A DNA stretch of 64,000 nucleotides from Levilactobacillus brevis (GTDB taxonomy: Bacteria > Bacillota > Bacilli > Lactobacillales > Lactobacillaceae): positions 2,418,001-2,482,000 of the forward strand of contig CP032931.1 of the NCBI GenBank assembly GCA_003666485.1, given 5' to 3'. Positions 1 to 9,425 of the stretch are shown in pieces. The translations under genes and the position numbers were made by a program. Position 1 is the first letter of the stretch. Every line of letters begins with the position of its first letter. Under the pieces are notes generated by a model that did no database searches, was not told the origin of the DNA, and saw nothing but the letters and a program-made list of their open reading frames with translations.

Positions 1-1905
1 AAACTTGTCAAACATTTCCGTAACGTGCTTGACCGTGTCATTCAAGCGGCTCAAGATCCACTTGTCAGTCAGGTCCCACTTGTCAGCGGCAGGCACGATT
101 GGCTTGGTGTTCTCGCCCAAGTTCATGATGACAAACCGGCTGGCATTCCAGATCTTGTTGATGAAGTTCCAGGCTGCGTCCATCTTGTCATAGCTGAACC
201 GCACGTCTTGCCCCGCCGTCGACCCAGTGGATAAGAACCACCGCAGTGCATCGGCACCGTACTTGTCGATGACGTCCATGGGGTCGATCCCGTTGCCCAA
301 AGACTTACTCATCTTGCGCCCGTCTTCGGCCCGAATCAGCCCGTGTAAGAGCACGTGTTTAAATGGCCGCTTGCCAGTGAATTCCAGGCTTTGGAAGATC
401 ATCCGGGAAACCCAGAAGAAGATGATATCGTAACCGGTAACTAACGTGTCGGTTGGGAAGTAACGTTTGAAATCAGCGCTATCCTCATTTGGCCAACCCA
501 TCGTGGAGAATGGCCACAGGGCACTGGAGAACCAGGTGTCCAAGACGTCGGGATCTTGTTCCCAGTTTTCGATGTCCTTCGGTGCTTTTTCGTCGACGTA
601 AACTTCGCCGGTCTTTTTGTTGTACCAGGCTGGAATCCGGTGACCCCACCAGAGTTGCCGTGAAATGACCCAGTCGTGAACGTTTTCCATCCATTGCGTG
701 AAGGTATGTTCAAATCGTTCTGGCACAAAGTCGACCGCATCGTCACCCTGCTGGTTCTTAATGGCGGCTTCGGCCAATGGCTTCATCTTCACGAACCACT
801 GCGTTGATAACCGGGCTTCGACTTGGACCCCGGTCCGTTCGGAATGCCCAACGGAATGGACGATTGGGTCGACCTTTAACAGTAACCCTTGGTCGTCCAA
901 ATCAGCGACCATGGCCTTACGGGCGTCAAAACGATCCATGCCAGCGTATTTGCCAGCCTTCTCGTTCATTGAGGCGTCTTCGTTCATGGTGTTGATGCGT
1001 TCCAGGTTGTGACGGTTACCAACTAAGAAGTCGTTCGGGTCATGGGCTGGAGTGATCTTCACCATCCCGGTCCCAAAGTTGATATCAACGTATTGGTCAG
1101 CGATGATTGGAATGTTGCGGTTGGCCAAAGGCAAGACAACTTCCTTGCCAACCAATTCCTTGTAACGGTCATCGTCGGGGTTAACGGCCACGGCGGTGTC
1201 CCCCATCATGGTTTCAGGCCGCGTCGTCGCAATTTCAATGTAGTGCTTGCCGTTGAAGGTGAAGTCAGGGTCAGCAAATGGGTACTTCACGTGGTAGAAG
1301 GCCCCTTTGTCGTCTTGGTGAATAACTTCGATATCGGACAGCGCTGTCCGGGCTTGCGGATCCCAGTTGATGATGTATTCGCCACGGTAGATGAGGCCCT
1401 TCTTGTAAAGGGTTACGAAGACCTTCTTGACCGCGTCAGACAGGCCGTCGTCCAGCGTGAACCGTTCACGAGAGTAGTCCATGGACAACCCCATCTTGGC
1501 CCACTGTTTGTGAATGGTCGCGGCGTATTCGTCTTTCCATTCCCAAACCTTGTCGACAAACTTTTCCCGGCCGAGGTCGTAACGGGTAATGCCTTGTTCA
1601 CGCAACCGGGCTTCCACCTTGGCTTGCGTGGCGATACCGGCATGGTCCATCCCCGGTACCCATAACGTGTCGAAGCCTTGCATCCGCTTTTGCCGGATGA
1701 TCATGTCTTGTAACGTGGTGTCCCAGGCGTGGCCTAAATGCAGTTTACCTGTGACATTTGGCGGTGGTAAGACGATGGAATAAGGGGTCGCCTTTTTATC
1801 CCCACTGGGTTTGAAAACATCTTCGTCCAGCCAAGTCTGGTACCGACCCGCTTCAACGGCGGTCGGATCATACTTAGTTGGCATATCAATTTGCTTATCT
1901 GCCAT
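1..1905 (-). CDS. valS: valyl-tRNA synthetase, N-terminal 635 residues (partial)
   Basis: Class I aminoacyl-tRNA synthetase that charges tRNA-Val and edits misacylated tRNA. Translation starts [14 protein letters not shown] and shows the HIGH-type motif ([14 protein letters not shown]) near residue 50, the editing-domain signature [15 protein letters not shown], and the KMSKS loop after a GLIRAEDGR stretch. The window edge cuts it before the anticodon-binding and C-terminal coiled-coil domains. The ATG is preceded by an AAAGGAATTG ribosome binding site. It is controlled by the T-box leader directly upstream and has its own promoter. Confidence 0.97.
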   Translation of the reverse strand, partial: MADKQIDMPTKYDPTAVEAGRYQTWLDEDVFKPSGDKKATPYSIVLPPPNVTGKLHLGHAWDTTLQDMIIRQKRMQGFDTLWVPGMDHAGIATQAKVEARLREQGITRYDLGREKFVDKVWEWKDEYAATIHKQWAKMGLSMDYSRERFTLDDGLSDAVKKVFVTLYKKGLIYRGEYIINWDPQARTALSDIEVIHQDDKGAFYHVKYPFADPDFTFNGKHYIEIATTRPETMMGDTAVAVNPDDDRYKELVGKEVVLPLANRNIPIIADQYVDINFGTGMVKITPAHDPNDFLVGNRHNLERINTMNEDASMNEKAGKYAGMDRFDARKAMVADLDDQGLLLKVDPIVHSVGHSERTGVQVEARLSTQWFVKMKPLAEAAIKNQQGDDAVDFVPERFEHTFTQWMENVHDWVISRQLWWGHRIPAWYNKKTGEVYVDEKAPKDIENWEQDPDVLDTWFSSALWPFSTMGWPNEDSADFKRYFPTDTLVTGYDIIFFWVSRMIFQSLEFTGKRPFKHVLLHGLIRAEDGRKMSKSLGNGIDPMDVIDKYGADALRWFLSTGSTAGQDVRFSYDKMDAAWNFINKIWNASRFVIMNLGENTKPIVPAADKWDLTDKWILSRLNDTVKHVTEMFDKF

Positions 1906-1950
1906 TTGATTCAATTCCTTTCTTGGCTACGGAAGCTAACGATCTAGGCG

Positions 1951-1991
1951 TAAAAAAAGACTCCTCATCCTAAAAATTAGGACGAAGAGTC
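1951..1991 (-). terminator. T-box intrinsic terminator
   Basis: Hairpin with arms GACTCTTCGTCCTAA and TTAGGATGAGGAGTC followed by seven T on the minus strand. It lies immediately after the T-box sequence, so it is the conditional terminator of the valS leader. Confidence 0.93.
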
Positions 1992-2186
1992 TTCGCGGTA
2001 CCACCTAAATTGGGCGTTCATGCCCCACTTAACTTCTTTGTTAACGGAGAGTGCTCCGGTTTGGCTTACTTTTGGGTTCAGCCCAACAGCTCACAAGCTA
2101 CGTTCACGCAAGCGTCTCACCAGGTTTCCACCATTCCCGGCTCGCTATGACAGACGGTCTCACGCTACTGACTTGCTCAATGCTAC
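1951..2186 (-). promoter_or_regulatory. T-box riboswitch leader of valS
   Basis: On the minus strand the leader contains the T-box sequence AGGTGGTACCGCG (1994-2006). The terminator hairpin that competes with the antiterminator follows it. In the Stem I part, GAAC-GTA-GCT carries a GTA valine codon at 2099-2101, the probable specifier. Known role: uncharged tRNA-Val binds the specifier and the T-box bulge and allows read-through into valS. The leader fills the whole gap between tpx and valS. Confidence 0.93.
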
Positions 2187-2192
2187 TTTCAC

Positions 2193-2221
2193 AGTTTACG
2201 CAATTTCTGACTAAAGGTCAA
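2193..2221 (-). promoter_or_regulatory. promoter of the valS T-box transcript
   Basis: Minus-strand TTGACC, 17 nt, TAAACT. The -35 box lies over the last codons of tpx and the -10 just after its stop, so valS transcription starts inside the tpx tail. Confidence 0.75.
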
Positions 2222-2720
2222 CACGTTTGACCAACTTTTCCAGGGCATCAATAGCCGCCAGATAGTCGGGTTCGTCAGTTTGTTCAGTCACAATTTGCCG
2301 GTAAACGATCTTACCCGTCTCATCGATGATCCAAATCGACCGCGCCAAGTTACCTAAGTTCGGGACGTACAGGCCCATTTCGTAGCCAAACGACAATTCT
2401 TCGTCTGACAACAAATCGACGTTTTCGACACCCTGAGCCGCGCACCAGCCAGTCTGTTCGGCAATAGAATTGTTCGAAATCGTGGCAAAACGCGCATCTG
2501 GATAGTGATCCGCCTGCTGGGTGAACTTTCGCGTTTGAATCGTACATACTGGTGTATCCAGGTCTGGAACAACGCTAATCAGGGTAACTTTGCCAATCAA
2601 ATTGGCGGTCTTGACCTTCTTATTTTCCTGATCGAATACCTTAAACTTTGGTAACTGATCTCCTACTTCTGGCAACGTACCAGACAAGGAGAATGTATCG
2701 CCGAGTCGTGTGACTTCCAC
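2211..2720 (-). CDS. tpx: thiol peroxidase (2-Cys peroxiredoxin, Tpx)
   Basis: Reduces hydroperoxides with thioredoxin as electron donor, in the cytoplasm. The protein has the Tpx core: GDTFSLSGTLPEVGDQLP at the start, the peroxidatic cysteine in PDLDTPVCTIQT and a resolving cysteine in AEQTGWCAAQG. With a GTG start (MEVTRLGDTF) it has 169 residues, the family's usual length. An AAGGGG site lies 8 nt upstream of this GTG. An ATG 12 codons earlier would add an unusual N-terminus and has no good binding site. Confidence 0.92.
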   Translation of the reverse strand: MEVTRLGDTFSLSGTLPEVGDQLPKFKVFDQENKKVKTANLIGKVTLISVVPDLDTPVCTIQTRKFTQQADHYPDARFATISNNSIAEQTGWCAAQGVENVDLLSDEELSFGYEMGLYVPNLGNLARSIWIIDETGKIVYRQIVTEQTDEPDYLAAIDALEKLVKRVDL

Positions 2721-2897
2721 GCAGATCAACCCCTTCAGTTGTTTATCGGCTCTCACCGATTAGTTACACCAATTATCGCGCAACTCCGGGGGTAATGACA
2801 AGCATTTTGCCATAAAATCATGAAAAACTCTGGACGACGTGTTCTGACCGGCTGCGGGAATAGCAGTGCGCTTGCTATCATGGCGTACGGCTACCTG

Positions 2898-3719
2898 GCA
2901 TCACCCCCACACCTGTGGGGAATACTCCCACCATTCTTGGCTCTGCCACCGGCGTTTGGGATCACCCCCACACCTGTGGGGAATACACCACTTTTTTAAG
3001 ATCCGACCCTGTTAACGCAGGATCACCCCCACACCTGTGGGGAATACCACCTCATGGATGATGTGAGCTGTATCATCAGCGGGATCACCCCCACACCTGT
3101 GGGGAATACTTCAGCGCCAGCGCTTCCCAAGTTGCGGCATGGGGATCACCCCCACACCTGTGGGGAATACAATTATAGCATAGCAAGGGGTGGCTCGCTT
3201 TGAGGATCACCCCCACACCTGTGGGGAATACTTAAGCTTGAATATGTTTGTCGAACTTAAAGCGGGATCACCCCCACACCTGTGGGGAATACCGGCAAGA
3301 ACTTGTTGTCCGTCATGACCGTTTGGGATCACCCCCACACCTGTGGGGAATACACCAAAACTTGACAAAAGCAGCCTTCGAAGAAAGGATCACCCCCACA
3401 CCTGTGGGGAATACTCGGCAAAAATTACTTGCGCAACGTCACTGATAGGATCACCCCCACACCTGTGGGGAATACCCGCCTATGTGAAGTTAGTGGTGAA
3501 GACGGATGGGATCACCCCCACACCTGTGGGGAATACCAATTCTTGCTGTTAGCATTGGGGTCATTACTGGGATCACCCCCACACCTGTGGGGAATACATT
3601 CTATGGCCCATTTTTGACGCGTAAGAGCCGGGATCACCCCCACACCTGTGGGGAATACGTGTCCACCTGCTCCTGACTCACATCGGACTTAGGATCACCC
3701 CCACACCTGTGGGGAATAC
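2898..3719 (-). CRISPR. CRISPR array, type I-E-like, 14 repeats and 13 spacers
   Basis: Fourteen 28-nt repeats begin at 2898, 2959, 3020, 3082, 3143, 3204, 3265, 3326, 3387, 3448, 3509, 3570, 3631 and 3692. Spacers are 33 nt, except the third, which is 34 nt. In the transcribed sense the repeat starts GTATTCCCCAC and ends GGTGATCC, with the CCCCACAGGTGTGGGG hairpin typical of type I-E. Thirteen copies are identical. The copy at 2898 has one change near its transcribed 3' end, which marks it as the old, leader-distal end. The array is therefore read leftward from a leader at its right side. No cas gene is in this window. Spacer 2 (2987-3019) matches the resident prophage (see findings). Confidence 0.97.
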
Positions 3720-3836
3720 ACTAAACAAATCCCGTCAGACCGGCATTCTGATTTTGCGAAAACCCGAATTTTGTTTAACTTGTTTTTACCAGCATACCTT
3801 AACTTCGCTGGATTCTCAACCAAATTTCTCATGACG
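3720..3836 (-). promoter_or_regulatory. probable CRISPR leader
   Basis: AT-rich, gene-free stretch next to the youngest repeat, between the array and the thiI terminator. Array orientation is inferred from the degenerate repeat at the other end and from repeat polarity. I could not identify a confident promoter in it. Confidence 0.6.
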
Positions 3837-3867
3837 AAAAGCCCAGGCAGTCATCCCACCTGGGCTT
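3837..3867 (-). terminator. terminator of the thiI operon
   Basis: Perfect 9-bp hairpin (AAGCCCAGG / CCTGGGCTT) a few bases after the thiI stop, followed by TTTT on the minus strand. There is also a T-run on the other side, so it may work in both directions and keep transcripts out of the CRISPR leader. Confidence 0.8.
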
Positions 3868-3876
3868 CATTTTTAC

Positions 3877-5094
3877 TTATAGTAATTCAGCGAAGACATC
3901 TTCATTTTGATTGAGGTAGTTGTCTCCTGGCCGGATTTCTGTGATGACAATGCCGTCCAGTGCCTCTTTCATCAGACCATCTACGTCGATGTAGCCCTCG
4001 TACTTCCGGGACTTTTCCAGGCTCGGATGCGTCTTGGGTGCTGGCGGCGTGAAGATGGTACAGCAGTCCTCGTATGGCAGGATAGACAGGTCATAGGTGT
4101 CAATATTTTCGGCAACCTTGATGATTTCCGTCTTGTCCATGGACAGCAGCGGCCGCAAGATTGGCATAGACGTCACATCATTAATGGCCGCCATACTTTC
4201 CAGCGTCTGTGACGCCACTTGGCCCAGGGATTCACCGTTGAAGATTCCCTTGGCGTGCCGCATTTCAGCGATAGCCGCCGTCAACCGTAGCATCAAGCGC
4301 CGTTGAACCGTCATCAGATAGCCCTCGGGCACCCTTTCCTTGATGGTCTCTTGGATCTTGGCAAATGGCACCTGGATGAACTGAATACCACCCGAGTAAC
4401 CGGCCAACCGCGCCGTCAGTTCCTTGGCCTTGGCCAGGGCTTGTTCGGACGTGTATGGCGGACTGTAGAAGTGGACCATGTCGATCTTAACGCCACGGCG
4501 CAACGCGTAGTAGGACGCGACTGGGGAGTCAATTCCCCCAGACAACATCATGACCGCCTTACCACCGGTACCGACTGGCAAACCGCCAGCCCCCTGAATG
4601 GTTTCGCCAGACAGGAAGACCCCGTTCATCCGCACTTCGACCCGTAACTCCAGGTCCGGGTGCTTCATTTGAACCGTTAATCCCGGCACGCTTTCCAGAA
4701 TCGTGCTCCCCAGGATTTCGTTCATTTGATAGGTATCGTAGGCAAATTCCTTGTCTTGCCGCCGGGTGTTGATTTTAAAGGTCATCCCTGGCTTGAAGGC
4801 CTCTTTGACCATTGCCACGGCCGTTTCCTTGATGGCATCGATATCTTTGTCCACCTTGACCGATGGCGAGAAATTTTCAATCCCGAAAACACCCTTCAAC
4901 CGGTTCATGACGGCATCTGAATCTTCCCCGTTCAAGGTAACGTGCAAGCGATCGTGTTGTGCTTTTACTTCTAGGCCCTCAAAACTGCTGAGCGCCTTAC
5001 GGACGTTTTGGCCAAGCTGTTTGATGAAGTCTTTTTTGTTTTTCCCCTTCGTCGACAGCTCGCCGTAACGGACCATAATTTCACTATATTCCAT
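3877..5094 (-). CDS. thiI: tRNA 4-thiouridine synthetase ThiI
   Basis: Uses sulfur from a cysteine desulfurase persulfide and ATP to make 4-thiouridine in tRNA. Its 405 residues show an N-terminal ferredoxin-like and THUMP region (up to about residue 165) and the PP-loop ATP pyrophosphatase motif SGGIDSPVA (about residues 185-193). There is no C-terminal rhodanese domain, the short form usual in Firmicutes. AAAGGGG precedes the ATG. It lies 20 nt downstream of the cysteine desulfurase gene, so the pair forms an operon in which the first protein supplies sulfur to the second. Confidence 0.95.
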   Translation of the reverse strand: MEYSEIMVRYGELSTKGKNKKDFIKQLGQNVRKALSSFEGLEVKAQHDRLHVTLNGEDSDAVMNRLKGVFGIENFSPSVKVDKDIDAIKETAVAMVKEAFKPGMTFKINTRRQDKEFAYDTYQMNEILGSTILESVPGLTVQMKHPDLELRVEVRMNGVFLSGETIQGAGGLPVGTGGKAVMMLSGGIDSPVASYYALRRGVKIDMVHFYSPPYTSEQALAKAKELTARLAGYSGGIQFIQVPFAKIQETIKERVPEGYLMTVQRRLMLRLTAAIAEMRHAKGIFNGESLGQVASQTLESMAAINDVTSMPILRPLLSMDKTEIIKVAENIDTYDLSILPYEDCCTIFTPPAPKTHPSLEKSRKYEGYIDVDGLMKEALDGIVITEIRPGDNYLNQNEDVFAELL

Positions 5095-5114
5095 TGCGCG
5101 ACCCCTTTCGTGAT

Positions 5115-6260
5115 TTAGCTTAACTTGGCAAATTGCGTGTAAAGTTCGTCAAAGACTTGGTTAAATTTCTCGGCTTCCGCCATGGTGTTGTGTTCGTCCA
5201 GTGAGATCCGCACGGCACTGGTGGCAATGCCATCGTCGACCTTCATGGCCTGTAACGTACTGGACTCCACGTGCTTCTTGGAAGAGCAAGCGCTGGTCGT
5301 GGAAATGTAGATGTCGTGTTCCTCGAAGGCGTGGACGATGGTTTCGCCACGGACACCGGCAATTGCGAAACACAAGATGTGCGGCGCAAAGACGGGCAGA
5401 TCCTTGGAGAAAATCGTCACGTTCGGGAATTTTTCCACATGATGCAAGATAGCCAACCGAATGTCGCGTTGCCGTTGGACCTTGGCCGCTTCGTCATTGA
5501 GTAACAAGCGTAAGGCCTTGGCCATTGCGGCGATTGCTGGCAGGTTTTCGGTCCCAGAACGCAGATTCCGTTCCTGACCCCCACCGGCCATCAGCGGCGT
5601 GATTTTCCGGCCTTGGCGTTTGTACATGAAGCCAATCCCGCGGGGCGCATGGAACTTATGCCCAGAGAACGTGACGAAGTCGACCCGATCATTAAAGATC
5701 TTGTCGGCTAAGCCCTTACCGATTCCCTGAACAGCATCGATGTGCCAGTGAATCCGGGGAAAGTCCCGCATGACGGCCGCAATTTCGTCGAGCGGTTGGA
5801 CCGCACCGATTTCATTGTTGACGGCCATCGTAGAGACCAGAATCGTGGTGGGCTTGATGGCCGCCCGCAAGTCATCTGCGGAGACCCGGCCGTTTTCATC
5901 AACGGGCAGGTAGGTCACTTCAAAGCCCTCTTGCTTCAGCTGTTCCATGGAATTGTGCACGGCGGGATGTTCCACCTCGGTGGTGATCAGGTGGTTGCCA
6001 AATTCACGTTTGGCCATGGCCGTTCCCTTGATGGCCCAGTTATCGCCTTCGGTACCGCCACTGGTGAAGAGAATCTCACTCAGCTTGGCACCCACTAAGT
6101 CAGCGATTTGCTGGCGGGACTGCTCCAACAGGTTAAATGCCTGTTCACCAAATTTGTGCAAACTTGATGGGTTACCCCAGTAATTTGCGCTGACCTTCGC
6201 GTAAGTATCAACCACTTCGGGCGCTGCCTTAGTGGTCGCACTGTTATCAAAATAAATCAT
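5115..6260 (-). CDS. iscS: cysteine desulfurase (IscS/NifZ type), ThiI partner
   Basis: PLP enzyme that turns cysteine into alanine and leaves a persulfide for ThiI. The 381 residues include the N-terminal [16 protein letters not shown], the PLP lysine in [17 protein letters not shown], and the persulfide cysteine in STTSACSSK. The adjacent thiI and the absence of an IscU neighbour suggest a dedicated tRNA-thiolation desulfurase, like the NifZ/YrvO group of Bacillus, rather than the general Fe-S enzyme. That assignment is inferred from context. Confidence 0.93.
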   Translation of the reverse strand: MIYFDNSATTKAAPEVVDTYAKVSANYWGNPSSLHKFGEQAFNLLEQSRQQIADLVGAKLSEILFTSGGTEGDNWAIKGTAMAKREFGNHLITTEVEHPAVHNSMEQLKQEGFEVTYLPVDENGRVSADDLRAAIKPTTILVSTMAVNNEIGAVQPLDEIAAVMRDFPRIHWHIDAVQGIGKGLADKIFNDRVDFVTFSGHKFHAPRGIGFMYKRQGRKITPLMAGGGQERNLRSGTENLPAIAAMAKALRLLLNDEAAKVQRQRDIRLAILHHVEKFPNVTIFSKDLPVFAPHILCFAIAGVRGETIVHAFEEHDIYISTTSACSSKKHVESSTLQAMKVDDGIATSAVRISLDEHNTMAEAEKFNQVFDELYTQFAKLS

Positions 6261-6789
6261 GCTGAACCCTCTTATCCTTTTCTAATTGGTTCGACTCCAA
6301 TAGAAATTCCTTTTCATTATAAACACAAACGTTGCTAACCACAAGCCTTTCAGCCAGAAGTACTTCCGTGTAAGCGATACCTTACCACCACCGAATAGGT
6401 ATTAATCTTAAATTTGCTATTCTCAGCAACACCGGATGGTCTGGCCGCCTGACCGTTCGGCAACGATGAGACTGGATTGCTGTGGGCTGACGGGTCGAGC
6501 CACAAAGCGGTCTCCTCGACTGAACTTATAGTTGCCGAACTTTCGGCTACAGAGTGTTTGTCAGTACCAATCTGTTTAGTAATCCGTATTAGCCGACTTC
6601 AACATTCACATCAGATCAACAAACTCTTACTAAATTACTATCCATCAATATTAATCAGCCTAAAAACAGAACACTCGCAATTAATTTCAAAGTTATTTGT
6701 TTTTTTAAGACACCGCGTAATTCCGCTTTTCTAGCCGCCGTTTCCCGACAAAGCTCCTGGTTAACATCGATCTCGAACGCGAAACAAAA
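6261..6789. other. gene-free stretch between ezrA and the desulfurase operon
   Basis: About 530 nt with no supported gene. Small open frames in it lack ribosome binding sites. It holds one copy of the dispersed intergenic repeat and a 10-bp inverted pair, GTTCGGCAAC (6455-6464) and GTTGCCGAAC (6531-6540), 66 nt apart, so a structured RNA is possible. The right third is AT-rich. Confidence 0.6.
6491..6553 (+). repeat. dispersed intergenic repeat, copy C (short)
   Basis: The segment beginning GGGTCGAGCCACAAAGCGG and ending TTTCGGCTAC resembles the outer parts of the longer copies at 58913-59045 (same strand) and 63857-64000 (opposite strand). It shares the GTCGAGCC-A-rich-CGGTCT block and the CGGCTAC end but lacks the middle. 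Confidence 0.55.
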
Positions 6790-6823
6790 GAAGCACTACC
6801 GGATGGGGTCCGAATAGCGCTTC
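6790..6823 (-). terminator. ezrA terminator
   Basis: Minus-strand hairpin GAAGCGCTA / TAGTGCTTC followed by TTTTGTTT, 8 nt after the ezrA stop. Confidence 0.88.
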
Positions 6824-6831
6824 TTCATCTA

Positions 6832-8568
6832 CTAATCTTGTTCAGTTTGCCGGCGTTTGGGTTTTGCCGTGCCTTTACGGTCGTAATAGGCGTCTTCCAA
6901 TCGTTTGTAGGCGCCGGGTTCGACCTGTTCCAGCGCCGTGGCGATAGTTTCTAACGCCTGGGCGTACTGGTACTTGTGCTCGAACAAATCGGCCGCGGTG
7001 CGACTGGCCTCAGCCACGTCCTCGTGACTGGTTTGGTAACGGTTCGCGTATTGCAGGAGTTGTTCTGCCAACTGCGAACTGTCGACCAAGTCATCGGTCT
7101 TTTCTTGGAGCGTGTCCAAATCAGTTTGAATAATCAATAGTTGTTTGGTGATCCGTTCCATATCAATCTGGGGTTGGTCCATGTCGGTCGCCAACTGTGC
7201 CACCTCGTCACGTACCACGAAGAAGTAATCCAAATATTCTTGGGGAATCCCCGGCAAATTCAGGTTCTCCACTTGCCGCCGTAAACTATGTAGATTGAAA
7301 TCAAACTGTTGCAGGGTGTCACGGGCTTGTCGTTCTTCATCGGCCAAGCCAGCCACGCTCTTCAAAATATCTGCCTGTTGTTCTTCAATCTGTTTCAGGT
7401 CTTTTTCCTGTTGATTTTGGTGGGCCAACACTTGGGAGTACACCGCCTGTTTGCCACTGAGTGCTTGCACGTCTTGTTGGTACGTGCCGTCGATGTGACG
7501 CAGCTGCTCATTCAACTCCCGCGCCGTTTCCAACTCTTGGTGGTCCAGCGTGTAGTTTTGACTCAACCGGTCCAGCTCATTTAACAGTGAGTGACTCTGG
7601 TTTTGCGCATGGGCAATGAACTTGGCCACGCGGTCCAGATTCTTGTTGACTGGTTCCTTGGCATCCATTTCCGTCTGCATCACGTCATAAATGTGGTCGA
7701 TCTGCTTGGCGATCCGGTCATTCACGACCGCCGCGTCAGATGGGCGCAATTCCGCCAGCGTGTTGGCGTTGTCCTTGATGTGTTCCTCGACGTCTTGAAT
7801 CAACCCCGGGACATCTTGGTCACCGAATTGGTAATGGTCCGCGGCCAATTGCTGGTAGCCGCCCTTCAATTCCTTGACTTGATCCGGGTAAACCACCGTC
7901 AAGTCTTTATACAATGGTGGAATTGCCGCAATCAAGTCTTCCAGGTTCGTGGTGTCCGTTTGTAATTGGCTTAAAACGTCCGCTGCCCGCTCGTGGTCGC
8001 CTTCTTGGGTCAGCCGGGTAAAGGTGTCAAAGTTGCCTTCCAACTGGCCTAACCGTTCCTCTAGGCCGTCAATGCTGGGACCAAACGCAAAGTTCTTGGC
8101 CAATAACGTTTTCCGCAAGTCCTGGTATTTCTTTTCCAATTCATGGACGGCCTCACGGTGTTGCTTATCCACTTCTTGCAGGCTTGCTAAATGCGCCTGT
8201 ACTTCTTGAACCAATGTGTCAGTTTGGTTAACCAATAAGGTAATTTTAGCGAAGCGCTGGCGCAATTGTAGGAGATTGACGCCCCGCGAATCAGCCATGA
8301 GTTGGGATAACTCCTGGTCGATGCGCTTGAAGCGGTTCTCCGTAATGTCTTGATAGTCGGCTTGTAGCTGTTGGAACTGCGCCAACGATTGGCCGGTTAG
8401 GCTTAGCTTTCCGACCAAGTTGAGCTCATCCGTTAGCGGAATAGCCACCATCGATTCTTTTTTTGTGGTTAACGCCGTGACTTGTTTACGAATACGCTGC
8501 TGATATATCAGCACACCCACGTAGACGACAATCGCAAGGATCACGATTCCAATCAACACACCTACCAT
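6832..8568 (-). CDS. ezrA: septation ring formation regulator EzrA
   Basis: Membrane-anchored negative regulator of FtsZ ring assembly. One N-terminal transmembrane helix (VGVLIGIVILAIVVYVGVLI) is followed by about 550 cytoplasmic residues rich in heptads and Gln/Glu/Leu coiled coils. The length of 578 is close to the family norm of about 565-575. I chose the second Met (MVGVLIG) because GGATGGGG lies 8 nt upstream of it. The first ATG overlaps that binding site. The C-terminus ends in a short basic stretch, GTAKPKRRQTEQD. Confidence 0.93.
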   Translation of the reverse strand: MVGVLIGIVILAIVVYVGVLIYQQRIRKQVTALTTKKESMVAIPLTDELNLVGKLSLTGQSLAQFQQLQADYQDITENRFKRIDQELSQLMADSRGVNLLQLRQRFAKITLLVNQTDTLVQEVQAHLASLQEVDKQHREAVHELEKKYQDLRKTLLAKNFAFGPSIDGLEERLGQLEGNFDTFTRLTQEGDHERAADVLSQLQTDTTNLEDLIAAIPPLYKDLTVVYPDQVKELKGGYQQLAADHYQFGDQDVPGLIQDVEEHIKDNANTLAELRPSDAAVVNDRIAKQIDHIYDVMQTEMDAKEPVNKNLDRVAKFIAHAQNQSHSLLNELDRLSQNYTLDHQELETARELNEQLRHIDGTYQQDVQALSGKQAVYSQVLAHQNQQEKDLKQIEEQQADILKSVAGLADEERQARDTLQQFDFNLHSLRRQVENLNLPGIPQEYLDYFFVVRDEVAQLATDMDQPQIDMERITKQLLIIQTDLDTLQEKTDDLVDSSQLAEQLLQYANRYQTSHEDVAEASRTAADLFEHKYQYAQALETIATALEQVEPGAYKRLEDAYYDRKGTAKPKRRQTEQD

Positions 8569-8652
8569 AATTGACCCCATCCTTCATCAGCATTTCAACG
8601 TTTAACGAGTTGCAAAATCGCTCGGTTCATTTTACAATTTAATCTAATTTCG

Positions 8653-8663
8653 ATTATAGCATA
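8653..8663 (-). promoter_or_regulatory. extended -10 element of the ezrA promoter
   Basis: Minus strand reads TTATGCTATAAT, an extended -10 with a consensus TATAAT, about 85 nt upstream of the ezrA start. The -35 region (GTGAAG) is weak. Confidence 0.55.
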
Positions 8664-8756
8664 AGTCACGCCTAGGCTTCACTAGGTTTTCACGATTCCC
8701 TAGTCATTTTTACCTATATCGGAATAATTTAATCTTTAAACTTTGGAGGCCTTTCT

Positions 8757-9227
8757 ATGAGTGAAGCAATAAATTCTTTAATCACCGAACAACTCGATGC
8801 CCTCTTGCACGGCGAGACCAACTTGGTCGCTAACCTGGCCAACGCCTCAGCGCTACTGAAGCAGACGCTCGACGATGTGAACTGGGCCGGCTTTTATCTC
8901 TACCAACCGGCCACCGACGACCTCATCTTAGGCCCCTTCCAGGGTAACGTGGCTTGTGTCCACATTGAAAACAACCGCGGCGTCTGCGGGACAGCCCTGG
9001 CAACACAGACGGTTCAACGGGTTGCCGACGTGCACAAATTTGCCGGTCACATTGCCTGCGACTCCGCCAGCAATTCCGAAGTCGTGGTCCCTTTGATTTT
9101 AGCCAATGGTGAGCCCCTAGGCGTCATGGACATTGACTCCCCTAGCTTGGACCGGTTCAGCGCCGAAGACCAAGCCGTTTTGGAAGAATTTGCCCACGTT
9201 TTGTTAAAACACGTTGACAAGCAGTAG
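8757..9227 (+). CDS. msrC: free methionine-(R)-sulfoxide reductase, GAF domain (fRMsr)
   Basis: Single GAF domain of 156 residues that reduces free Met-(R)-sulfoxide. The three family cysteines are visible in GNVACVHI, NRGVCGTA and HIACDSASNSEVVVP, so the catalytic set is complete. GGAGG lies 8 nt before the ATG. It is transcribed divergently from ezrA. The 3' end carries the -35 box of the rpsD promoter. Confidence 0.93.
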   Translation: MSEAINSLITEQLDALLHGETNLVANLANASALLKQTLDDVNWAGFYLYQPATDDLILGPFQGNVACVHIENNRGVCGTALATQTVQRVADVHKFAGHIACDSASNSEVVVPLILANGEPLGVMDIDSPSLDRFSAEDQAVLEEFAHVLLKHVDKQ

Positions 9228-9243
9228 GCTTTCTGGTTATACT
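9214..9243 (+). promoter_or_regulatory. rpsD promoter
   Basis: TTGACA, 18 nt, TATACT. The -35 box is inside the last codons of msrC. It starts a leader of about 175 nt before rpsD. Confidence 0.8.
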
Positions 9244-9249
9244 GGTCGT

Positions 9250-9425
9250 TGTGTAAAATAATGCAGCGATAAGTGGTAAGCTCGTCAACAGATTGTTGCC
9301 GTTACATTGGTTCAAGAAGTAACCTGCGGCTGCATAGGGTGAAACTTGCAAAGCAACCTGCACGAATACTAAACTTATAAACAGCTTATTTTACTCCAAA
9401 TAATATTTTATTGGAGGAACTATCT
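9250..9425 (+). promoter_or_regulatory. rpsD 5' leader, probable S4 autoregulatory region
   Basis: Long untranslated leader between a strong promoter and rpsD. In Bacillus and relatives S4 represses its own mRNA through such a leader. I see several short complementary segments but cannot prove the known S4 fold by eye, so this call rests on position and length. Confidence 0.4.

Noticed and set aside
698-1665. Plus-strand open frames of 100-207 codons across valS
   Set aside because: Antisense shadows of a highly conserved synthetase gene.
3293-3508. Spacers 7 and 10 resemble XkdX (MTD-FL) and baseplate J (VKLVV) at protein level
   Set aside because: Nucleotide identity to this prophage is low and the peptides are short, so chance cannot be excluded. 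Only spacer 2 is convincing.
3248-3617. Overlapping open frames of 60-70 codons with repeated HPHTCGEY/TPTPVGNT-like peptides
   Set aside because: They are translations of the CRISPR repeats and have no ribosome binding sites.
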